A DNA stretch of 6,638 bases from Gammaproteobacteria bacterium. GTDB lineage: Bacteria > Pseudomonadota > Gammaproteobacteria > JALTLT01. Numbering within the stretch: position 1 is the stretch's first letter; every line of letters begins with the position of its first letter. Positions 1 to 4,792 of this stretch are shown here, in pieces. The position numbers were made by a program, and so were the translations under genes. The stretch covers positions 1 through 6,638 of the forward strand of contig JALTLT010000115.1 of assembly GCA_027001815.1 (NCBI GenBank), in the 5' to 3' direction. The notes beneath the pieces were generated by a model. It saw nothing but the letters and a program-made list of their open reading frames with translations, was not told where the DNA came from and made no database searches.

Positions 1-380
1 GCCCCCGGATCCACTGCCTGCGCGACGCAACCCGCGGCGGGATCGGTACCGTGCTCAACGAGTTCGCGAGCGCCAGCGGCGTCTGCCTGAGGATCGACGA
101 GAGGGCCCTGCCGATCCGCCCCGAGGTACGCGGAATGTGCGAAATCCTGGGCCTCGATCCGCTCTATCTGGCCAACGAGGGCAAGCTGGTGGCGGTCATC
201 CCCCGGGAACACGCCGACGCCCTCCTGGAAACCATGCAGCGACACCCCGCAGGAGAGGGGAGCACCCTCATCGGTGAGGTGGTCGAATCCCCCGCCGCCA
301 CTGTCGTTCTCGCCACTGCCTTCGGAGGCGAGCGCCTGATCGACATGCTTGTGGGCGAACAGCTCCCCCGCATATGCTGA
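1..380 (+). CDS. hypE: HypE, [NiFe]-hydrogenase maturation protein, C-terminal part (5' end outside window)
   Basis: About 126 residues are visible, read from base 3 with no in-frame start needed; the gene enters from the left edge. HypE is a cytoplasmic enzyme of the AIR synthase/PurM-like family. It takes a carbamoyl group from HypF onto its C-terminal cysteine and dehydrates it to a thiocyanate, the source of the CN ligands of the NiFe active site. The visible part is the C-terminal AIRS domain: a CLRDATRGGIGTVLNEF segment near the edge, then PIRPEV, the LGLDPLYLANEGKLVAV stretch, and GGERLIDMLVGEQLPRIC at the very end. The terminal PRIC with cysteine as last residue is the diagnostic HypE feature, so the C-terminus is intact and probably active. 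The HypE identity is close to certain; whether the N-terminal ATP-binding half is intact cannot be seen. The next gene follows after 17 bases and is a likely nickel permease, which suits a hydrogenase accessory operon. Confidence 0.96.
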   Translation, partial: PRIHCLRDATRGGIGTVLNEFASASGVCLRIDERALPIRPEVRGMCEILGLDPLYLANEGKLVAVIPREHADALLETMQRHPAGEGSTLIGEVVESPAATVVLATAFGGERLIDMLVGEQLPRIC

Positions 381-396
381 GGTCGGGAGAATCGGG

Positions 397-1029
397 GTGA
401 CCACCATCCTGCTCGTGAGTCTCCTGATCGGCATGCGCCACGCTCTGGAGAGCGACCACCTCGCTGCCGTCGCCTCCCTCGCCACCCGTTCACCCGGCCT
501 CTGTCAGACCCTGCTGCTGGGTACGATCTGGGGCATTGGCCACACTCTCGCCCTCCTCCTGTTCGGCTCTGTGGTGGTGTGGCTGGGGTCCACCGTTCCC
601 CGGGCACTGGCAGAGGGGCTGGAATTGATCGTGGCCATCATGCTGCTGGCCCTCGGAACGGAGGTGCTGCTGCGGCTGCACCGGCGTCGGAACCGGCCCA
701 GCGCCGGGGATAGTGGAGACCTCCCCCCCCACGCCCCACTTCACCGCCTCACCCTCCGCGCCCTGCTGGTAGGAGTGGTTCACGGCATGGCCGGAACCTC
801 CGCCCTCCTCCTCCTCGCCCTGCCGGCCATCGAGACGCCCTGGGAGGCGATGGTCTATATCCTCACCTTCGGCCTCGGTTCCATCCTCGGCATGGCAGCG
901 CTCTCCGCCATGATCGCCCTGCCGCTCTCGCGCAGACCCACCTCCCGCCAGGACGCCCTGCAAATCGCCGTCGGGCTGTTCACCCTCGGCTCCGGCTTCC
1001 GGATCGCATGGAACCTCCTCGCCTGCTGA
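397..1029 (+). CDS. NiCoT/UreH-like nickel (or cobalt) permease, small form
   Basis: A 210-residue, very hydrophobic inner-membrane protein with about six predicted spans. The GTG start at 397 is chosen because GGGAG at 385-389 lies seven bases upstream and because the protein then begins directly with the first span. A TTG at 349 in the same frame would overlap hypE and add a poor leader. Near the N-terminus is RHALESDHLAAV (His15, Asp20, His21), the HX4DH signature of the NiCoT family that binds Ni/Co in a membrane helix. GTIWGIGHT (His49) and GVVHGMAGT (His129) are further family-like motifs. A polar loop rich in Arg, His and Pro (about residues 93-117) separates the two halves. Family knowledge and the tight position after hypE point to nickel supply for hydrogenase maturation. 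It is shorter than classical HoxN/NixA and closer in size to proteins labelled UreH or HupE/UreJ-like. Cobalt transport or export cannot be excluded. An eight-C run at 723-730 lies in the loop. Confidence 0.8.
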   Translation: MTTILLVSLLIGMRHALESDHLAAVASLATRSPGLCQTLLLGTIWGIGHTLALLLFGSVVVWLGSTVPRALAEGLELIVAIMLLALGTEVLLRLHRRRNRPSAGDSGDLPPHAPLHRLTLRALLVGVVHGMAGTSALLLLALPAIETPWEAMVYILTFGLGSILGMAALSAMIALPLSRRPTSRQDALQIAVGLFTLGSGFRIAWNLLAC

Positions 1030-1043
1030 ATCGGCCGGGTTTT

Positions 1044-1070
1044 GGAATCTCTGATTTATTCAGAGATTCC
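1044..1070. repeat. Perfect 11-bp hairpin just after the nickel permease
   Basis: Arms GGAATCTCTGA (1044-1054) and TCAGAGATTCC (1060-1070) are perfectly complementary, with loop TTTAT. It starts 14 bases after the permease stop codon. No T-run follows on the plus strand, so it is not a textbook intrinsic terminator, although it could protect the 3' end of the hypE-permease mRNA. The outer motif (CTCTGA, then TCAGAG and TTCC) recurs in variant form at 1159-1194, which suggests a repeat family rather than a unique terminator. Confidence 0.85.
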
Positions 1071-1071
1071 T

Positions 1072-1091
1072 GCGGCACAGGGATGTGCCGC
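1072..1091. repeat. 8-bp hairpin with GGGA loop
   Basis: GCGGCACA (1072-1079) and TGTGCCGC (1084-1091) pair perfectly around a GGGA tetraloop. The core CAGGGATG recurs in another hairpin at 1164-1183 with different arms, a variant CATGGATG at 1238-1257, and the inverse CATCCCTG at 1386-1403. The arms differ while the core is kept, so these are members of one structural family. Confidence 0.85.
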
Positions 1092-1122
1092 CAAAATCAG
1101 TCACCGCAGGCGATTGATTTTG
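1092..1122. repeat. Inverted repeat, 11 bp with one G-T pair
   Basis: CAAAATCA (1092-1099) pairs with TGATTTTG (1115-1122). The pairing continues through a G-T and two more pairs (1100-1102 with 1112-1114), leaving a nine-base loop. It begins at the base following the previous hairpin, so the two would stack directly on each other as RNA or as cruciform DNA. Confidence 0.75.
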
Positions 1123-1130
1123 CAAGGGAA

Positions 1131-1151
1131 CCGGAAACCGCGCTTTTCGGC
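1131..1151. repeat. Hairpin module CCGGAAA-TTTTCGG, copy 1
   Basis: CCGGAAA (1131-1137) pairs with TTTTCGG (1144-1150) with one G-T pair and a six-base CG-rich loop. The sequence is nearly repeated in direct orientation at 1505-1524, where it is followed by the same C. The common form is CCGGAAA, a pyrimidine, CGC, one or two bases, then TTTTCGGC. The two copies flank the rest of the palindrome mosaic. Confidence 0.7.
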
Positions 1152-1157
1152 CCCCGT

Positions 1158-1190
1158 ACTCTGACAATTCAGGGATGAATTGTTCGGAGT
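1158..1190. repeat. Long hairpin with GGGA loop and one-base bulge
   Basis: The inner stem ACAATTCA (1164-1171) / TGAATTGT (1176-1183) is perfect around a GGGA tetraloop. The stem continues outward with ACTCTG (1158-1163) / CGGAGT (1185-1190), with one T-G pair and a bulged T1184. The outer arms plus the following TTTCC resemble the hairpin at 1044-1070, so this looks like that element with a CAGGGATG-type hairpin inserted in its loop. Confidence 0.8.
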
Positions 1191-1198
1191 TTCCTTAA

Positions 1199-1233
1199 CA
1201 GGCTGATGAAAAACACCGTTTTCCGGCAGCCTG
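1199..1233. repeat. Inverted repeat CAGGCTG/CAGCCTG
   Basis: CAGGCTG (1199-1205) and CAGCCTG (1227-1233) enclose a second stem GAAAA/TTTTC (1208-1212 with 1219-1223). The longer word ACAGGCTG occurs four times in the region: forward at 1198-1205 and 1464-1471, reverse at 1227-1234 and 1276-1283. The last two forward/reverse positions at 1276 and 1464 belong to the arms of the large inverted repeat. Confidence 0.7.
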
Positions 1234-1237
1234 TGCC

Positions 1238-1257
1238 GCGGTGCATGGATGCACCGC
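1238..1257. repeat. 8-bp hairpin with TGGA loop
   Basis: GCGGTGCA (1238-1245) and TGCACCGC (1250-1257) pair perfectly around TGGA. It has the same geometry (eight pairs closed by A-T, loop NGGA) as the hairpins at 1072-1091 and 1164-1183, and it abuts the left arm of the large inverted repeat at 1258 without a spacer. Confidence 0.82.
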
Positions 1258-1489
1258 CGTTTTCAATGAGGCCAGCAGCCTGTTGGACTTTGACAGGCGG
1301 TCAGGTTTTGGTGCTTTCCGCGGGGCCCCGAGAGGCGGGAAGGCCCTCCCGGGGGACGCCGTGAACCCATCCCTGGGGGCTCGTCGGCGGCATCCCTGCC
1401 GCCAACGCCCCCGGGAGGGCCTTCCCGCCTCTCGGGGCGGAGTGACCTTCAGCTTGAAGTTCGACAGGCTGCTGGCCTCATTGAAAACG
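1258..1489. repeat. Large nested inverted-repeat element (26-bp perfect outer arms)
   Basis: Bases 1258-1283 are the exact reverse complement of 1464-1489 (26 of 26). The pairing continues inward for several more bases with G-T pairs (1284-1291 against 1456-1463). Inside lies a second, independent perfect inverted repeat of 31 bp (1325-1355 against 1408-1438), and in its centre a small hairpin (1386-1403). The element spans 232 bases and has no coding potential. It resembles a MITE or large palindromic dispersed repeat, but there is no obvious target-site duplication next to the outer arms (bases left of 1258 and right of 1489 differ). It ends 82 bases before the copA start, so it would be part of the copA leader or lie between promoter and gene if transcription starts upstream. 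Confidence 0.85.
1325..1438. repeat. Perfect 31-bp inverted repeat nested in the larger element
   Basis: The left arm 1325-1355 begins GCCCCGAGAGGCGGG and ends CCCGGGGG. The right arm 1408-1438 is its exact reverse complement. The arms are very GC-rich and would form an extremely stable stem or cruciform. The 52-base centre carries a further perfect hairpin, GGCGGCA (1386-1392) / TGCCGCC (1397-1403), with loop TCCC, the complement of the GGGA loop seen in the other hairpins. Confidence 0.88.
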
Positions 1490-1500
1490 TCAGGAAGGAG

Positions 1501-1527
1501 GAAGCCGGAAATCGCATTTTCGGCTTC
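1501..1527. repeat. 12-bp hairpin in the copA leader (module copy 2)
   Basis: GAAGCCGGAAAT (1501-1512) pairs with ATTTTCGGCTTC (1516-1527) with a single G-T pair and a CGC loop. Its core is the second copy of the module at 1131-1151. It follows directly after an AAGGAGGAA run (1495-1503 region), a strong Shine-Dalgarno-like word with no start codon in reach. It may be a leader structure of copA mRNA or simply the right edge of the repeat mosaic. Confidence 0.72.
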
Positions 1528-1571
1528 AGGCTCTCCACCTCCACCTCACCTTCGGCTACGGAAGCGTCGCC

Positions 1572-3818
1572 ATGAACGATTCCACTCCCATCCGTCTCTC
1601 CATCTCGGGCATGAGCTGTGCCGGCTGTGTCAAGGCCGTCGAGGACGCGCTCTCCGGGGTTCCCGGCGTGGAGCGCGCCGAGGTCAATTTCGCCGAACAC
1701 ACCGCCCAGGTGAGCGGGGCGGTCACCGCCGAGGCGCTGGTCGCCGCGGTCCGGGCAGCCGGCTACGAGGCCCAGGAGATGGTGGGTGAGACGGACCTGC
1801 TGGAGCGGGAGCGGGAAGAGGAGGCGTGGTACCGGGACCGGTTGCGCCGCACGGCGGTCGCCGCGGCGGTGGGTGTCCCCCTGTTCGTCGCCGGTGTGGC
1901 CGGCTGGCTGCCGGAGATGGAGGGGGGCGGCCGTCTCTTCTGGCTGCTGGCGGGATTGGCCACCCTGGGGTCCATGGCCTGGGCCGGCGGGCATTTCTTC
2001 CGCGGCGCCTGGAAATCGCTGCGCAACCACTCCGCCAACATGGATACCCTGGTGGCGGTGGGTACCGGCACCGCCTGGCTCTACTCCATGGCGGTCGTCC
2101 TCTTTCCCGACGCGGTGCCGGCGCTGGCCCGTCACGCCTATTTCGACGCCTCCGCCATCATCATCGCCCTGGTCAACCTGGGATCGGCGCTGGAGCTGCG
2201 TGCCCGTGGCCGCACCTCCCAGGCGATCCGCAAGCTGATCGGACTTCAGCCGCGTACCGCCCGGGTGGTGCGGGATGGCCGCGAAATGGATGTGCCGGTG
2301 GAGGAGGTGGGGCTCGACGAGACCCTGCGCGTCCGCCCCGGCGAGAAGATTCCGGTCGATGGCGTGGTCATCGAGGGCCATTCGACGGTGGACGAGTCGA
2401 TGCTCACCGGCGAGCCGCTGCCGGTGGAGAAGGGGGTGGGCGACGAGGTGGTGGGCGGTACCCTGAACCGCAGCGGAACCTTTCTCTTCCAGGCCAAGCG
2501 CATCGGCCGCGAGACGGTGCTGGCGCGCATCGTGGAGATGGTGCGGGAGGCACAGAACTCCAAGCCGGCCATCGGCCGGCTCGCCGACCGGGTGGCGGCG
2601 GTCTTCGTCCCGGCGGTGATGATCGTCGCGGTGCTCACCTTCCTCGCCTGGTACGATCTGGGGCCCGAACCGCGGCTCAGCTACGCTCTGGTGACCATGA
2701 TGACGGTGATGATCATCGCCTGTCCCTGTGCCCTCGGTCTCGCCACCCCCATCTCCATCATGGTTGGCGTGGGCAAGGCGGCCGAGGCGGGTGTGCTGAT
2801 CCGCAACGGGGAGGCGCTGCAGCAGGCGGGCAGGCTCGATATGGTGATCCTCGACAAGACCGGCACGGTCACCGAGGGGCGGCCGCGGGTCACCGCCCTC
2901 ACGCCGCTGGAGGGGTTCGACGAGGCGGAGCTGCTGCGCCTGGCCGGCGCCCTGGAGGCGGGCTCCGAGCATCCCCTGGCGGAGGCGGTGCTGGAGAGCG
3001 TCCGCGAACGGGGTATCGAGCCTCCGGCGGTCGAGGGGTTCGAAGCGGCCACCGGGCGTGGCGTACACGGCGTGGTGGAGGGGCGCGAGGTGTGGCTCGG
3101 CAACCGCCGCTGCCTGGAGGAGGCGGGGATCGATCCGGCCCCCCTCGACGAAGCTGCAGGGAGCCTGGCGGCCCAGGGCATGACCCCTCTCCACCTGGCC
3201 GTCGATGGGCGCCCCGCGGGGCTGGTGGCGGTCGCCGATCCGGTCAAGGAGGAGGCGGCCGAGGCGGTGGCGGCCCTCCATCGGCGCGGGATGCGGGTGG
3301 TGATGGTGACCGGCGACCATCGGGCCACCGCCGAGGCGGTGGCGGCCCGGATCGGCATCGACCAGGTGCGGGCGGAGGTTCTGCCTGGAGAGAAGGCCGA
3401 GGTGGTCGCCGAGCTCCAGGCCTCGGGGCAGGTGGTGGGCATGGTGGGCGACGGCATCAACGACGCCCCGGCGCTCGCCCTTGCCGATGTGGGCTTCGCC
3501 ATCGGTACCGGCACCGATATCGCCATCGAGAGCGCCGATGTCACCCTCATGAGCGGTTCGCCCCTGGCGGTGGTGGACGCCATCGACATCTCGCGGGCGA
3601 CGGTGCGCAACATCCGTCAGAATCTCCTCGGCGCCTTCATCTACAACACGCTGGGCATTCCGGTGGCGGCGGGCATCCTCTACCCTCTCTGGGGCGTGCT
3701 TCTCAACCCCATGATCGCCGGCGCGGCGATGGCCATGTCCTCGGTGACGGTGGTCACCAACGCCAACCGGCTGCGGGCCCTGCGTCTCAACCGGACGATC
3801 CGGGAGGGGGGTGAGTGA
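1572..3818 (+). CDS. copA: CopA, Cu(I)-translocating P1B-1-type ATPase
   Basis: A 748-residue inner-membrane pump that uses ATP to export Cu(I) from the cytoplasm; a role feeding copper to cuproenzymes is possible. Domains in order: one N-terminal heavy-metal-associated domain (residues 1-72) with GMSCAGC (Cys16, Cys19); eight predicted spans (about 94-113, 122-143, 157-178, 188-209, 341-360, 369-390, 684-703, 707-728); actuator domain with LTGE (279-281); transmembrane CPC (384-386); phosphorylation site DKTGT (Asp428); SEHP (His467, Pro468) in the nucleotide domain; GDGIND (626-631). Tyr691-Asn692 in the seventh span and Met720/Ser724 in the eighth match the Cu(I) (P1B-1) pattern and argue against Zn/Cd or Co pumps. 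Length is normal for a single-HMA CopA. The ATG at 1572 has GGAAG seven bases upstream and places the HMA domain at the very start. The stop overlaps the start of the next small ORF. All catalytic residues are present. How it is regulated is not evident. Confidence 0.97.
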   Translation: MNDSTPIRLSISGMSCAGCVKAVEDALSGVPGVERAEVNFAEHTAQVSGAVTAEALVAAVRAAGYEAQEMVGETDLLEREREEEAWYRDRLRRTAVAAAVGVPLFVAGVAGWLPEMEGGGRLFWLLAGLATLGSMAWAGGHFFRGAWKSLRNHSANMDTLVAVGTGTAWLYSMAVVLFPDAVPALARHAYFDASAIIIALVNLGSALELRARGRTSQAIRKLIGLQPRTARVVRDGREMDVPVEEVGLDETLRVRPGEKIPVDGVVIEGHSTVDESMLTGEPLPVEKGVGDEVVGGTLNRSGTFLFQAKRIGRETVLARIVEMVREAQNSKPAIGRLADRVAAVFVPAVMIVAVLTFLAWYDLGPEPRLSYALVTMMTVMIIACPCALGLATPISIMVGVGKAAEAGVLIRNGEALQQAGRLDMVILDKTGTVTEGRPRVTALTPLEGFDEAELLRLAGALEAGSEHPLAEAVLESVRERGIEPPAVEGFEAATGRGVHGVVEGREVWLGNRRCLEEAGIDPAPLDEAAGSLAAQGMTPLHLAVDGRPAGLVAVADPVKEEAAEAVAALHRRGMRVVMVTGDHRATAEAVAARIGIDQVRAEVLPGEKAEVVAELQASGQVVGMVGDGINDAPALALADVGFAIGTGTDIAIESADVTLMSGSPLAVVDAIDISRATVRNIRQNLLGAFIYNTLGIPVAAGILYPLWGVLLNPMIAGAAMAMSSVTVVTNANRLRALRLNRTIREGGE

Positions 3819-3895
3819 TGGTCGATGTGCTGGTCAATCTGGGCGGTCTGCTGCTGGTCGCGCTGATCGTCTGGTGGTTCTGGCTGAGCCGCTGA
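3818..3895 (+). CDS. 25-aa single-span membrane peptide, possibly the stump of a CopA-linked cupredoxin
   Basis: The ATG at 3818 overlaps the copA stop codon by one base (TGATG), and a GGAGGGGGG run lies upstream, so translational coupling to copA is likely. The product begins MVDVLVNLGGLLL and ends VWWFWLSR: one transmembrane helix with a short polar tail and nothing else. From memory of the family, proteins encoded directly after copA in many proteobacteria start with just such a segment (an N/G-rich start, then ALIVWWFWL) and continue into a periplasmic cupredoxin domain. Here TGA comes right after the helix. The next gene starts nine bases later, so no cupredoxin remnant follows. Either the gene was trimmed to its anchor, or the peptide is itself functional, like other small single-span partners of membrane pumps. 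The reading frame and coupling are seen directly; the family link is inference. Confidence 0.6.
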   Translation: MVDVLVNLGGLLLVALIVWWFWLSR

Positions 3896-3904
3896 GGAGT
3901 TGAT

Positions 3905-4714
3905 ATGGGCTGGTGGGGCAAGATCATCGGCGGCGCCTTCGGCTTCGCCCTCGGTGGCCCCCTCGGGGCAATGCTGGGGGCGGCGCTGGGGCACAACTTC
4001 GACCGCGGCCTGGATGGCGTGATGAAGGAGCCGCCGCCCGGCGCCGGTGTCGATCCGGAGCGGCTCCAGGGGGCCTTCTTCTCCGCGGTCTTCTCCCTCA
4101 TGGGTCACCTGGCCAAGGCGGATGGCCGGGTCTCGCCGGACGAGATCGCCATGGCGGAGGGGGTGATGGCACAGATGCACCTCTCCGCGGAACAGCGGCG
4201 GGCGGCGATCCACCTCTTCAACGAGGGCAAGCGGGCCGACTTCCCCCTGGAGGAGGTGGTGGCCCAGTTCCGGCGCGAGGCGCGGGGTCGGCGCACCCTG
4301 ATGCAGATGCTGCTGGAGATCCTGATCGGCACCGCCCTGGCCGACGGCGACCTCTCGCCCCCCGAGCACGAGGCGCTGTGGCGGATCGCCGAGGGGCTCG
4401 GCTGGCGGCGGCCCCTCTTCGAGCAACTGGTGGCGATGGTCCAGGCCCAGCGTTTCTATGGCCACGCCGCAGCCGGTGAGGCGGGGGGCGGCGGGATGGA
4501 GGCCCTGGAGCAGGCCTACGCCCTGCTGGGCATCTCCTCCGATGCCGGCGACGCGGAGGTGAAGCGCGCCTACCGCCGGCTGATGAGTCAGCACCACCCG
4601 GACAAACTGGTGGCGCGGGGGCTGCCGGAGGAGATGCTGGAGGTGGCCAAGGAGAAGACCCAGGAGATCCGCGCCGCCTACGACCGCATCAAGGAGGCGC
4701 GCGGCATGCGCTGA
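3905..4714 (+). CDS. djlA: DjlA, membrane-anchored J-domain co-chaperone
   Basis: 269 residues, matching the E. coli DjlA length (about 271). The order of parts is typical: an N-terminal glycine-rich span (residues about 6-30, with GKIIGGAFGFALGG), a TerB-like helical middle domain (about 55-180) with its two acidic repeats AKADGRVSPDE (70-80) and ALADGDLSPPE (144-154), a Gly/Ala linker (188-198), and a C-terminal J domain (201-269). The J domain has HPD at 231-233 in the stretch RRLMSQHHPDKLVARGLP, which is nearly the E. coli sequence, so it should stimulate DnaK. The protein is inserted in the inner membrane with the J domain in the cytoplasm. In E. coli, overproduction triggers the Rcs envelope stress pathway. 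The start is supported by AGGAG at 3895-3899, five bases upstream. It lies nine bases after the small peptide gene and probably shares the copA transcript. The convergent copD-like gene lies 78 bases downstream. Confidence 0.95.
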   Translation: MGWWGKIIGGAFGFALGGPLGAMLGAALGHNFDRGLDGVMKEPPPGAGVDPERLQGAFFSAVFSLMGHLAKADGRVSPDEIAMAEGVMAQMHLSAEQRRAAIHLFNEGKRADFPLEEVVAQFRREARGRRTLMQMLLEILIGTALADGDLSPPEHEALWRIAEGLGWRRPLFEQLVAMVQAQRFYGHAAAGEAGGGGMEALEQAYALLGISSDAGDAEVKRAYRRLMSQHHPDKLVARGLPEEMLEVAKEKTQEIRAAYDRIKEARGMR

Positions 4715-4755
4715 GAGGGCGGCGGGTTCCGGCGCTCTCCGCAGGACGGAGCCGG

Positions 4756-4784
4756 CCCCGGGTGAAGGTCCGTCGGACCCGGGG
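4756..4784. terminator. Stem-loop between convergent djlA and copD-like gene
   Basis: CCCCGGGT (4756-4763) and ACCCGGGG (4777-4784) form a perfect eight-pair stem. A competing hairpin GGTCC (4767-4771) / GGACC (4775-4779) shares bases 4777-4779, so only one can form at a time. Its place in the 78-base gap between two convergent genes suggests a bidirectional transcription end. Neither strand has a T-run after it, so intrinsic termination is not assured. Confidence 0.4.
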
Positions 4785-4792
4785 GCGTGGCT

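Larger units (their letters stand above)
1030..1571. other. Intergenic region without credible genes, filled with palindromes
   Basis: No open frame here has a family-like protein or a convincing start. A frame open from about 1241 into copA gives a low-complexity Arg/Gly/Pro-rich translation and covers the large inverted repeat. From 1044 to 1527 nearly every base belongs to a hairpin or inverted repeat (separate entries). The stretch 1040-1265 is visibly richer in A/T than the neighbouring genes, while 1320-1440 is extremely GC-rich, so the region looks like a composite of imported or dispersed repeat modules. The last 45 bases (1528-1571) form the unstructured copA leader. I found no convincing sigma-70 promoter for copA and no canonical CueR/MerR dyad. 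Confidence 0.8.

Noticed and set aside
349..396. TTG start for the nickel permease inside hypE
   Set aside because: No ribosome site, overlap with hypE and a non-family leader. The GTG at 397 has GGGAG at proper distance.
1445..1461. ACCTTCAGCTTGAAGTT as a CueR/MerR operator
   Set aside because: The half sites are too close together (five pairs, three-base gap), there are no matching -35 and -10 boxes with a long spacer, and the site is part of the large inverted repeat.
1044..1527. CRISPR array
   Set aside because: The repeats are inverted, of differing sequence and irregular spacing. There is no direct repeat-spacer periodicity and no cas gene nearby.
1241..1789. Plus-strand open frame of 182 codons overlapping the palindromes and the start of copA
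   Set aside because: The translation is Arg/Gly/Pro-rich with no family features, runs across the large inverted repeat and overlaps copA in another frame by more than 200 bases.
1449..3320. Long minus-strand open frame (623 codons) opposite copA
   Set aside because: Antisense frame of a GC-rich gene; His/Arg/Gly-rich translation without domains, while the sense strand encodes a complete CopA with all motifs.
3680..4597. Minus-strand frame opposite djlA
   Set aside because: Shadow of djlA and the copA 3' end; composition is artefactual and no start context supports it.
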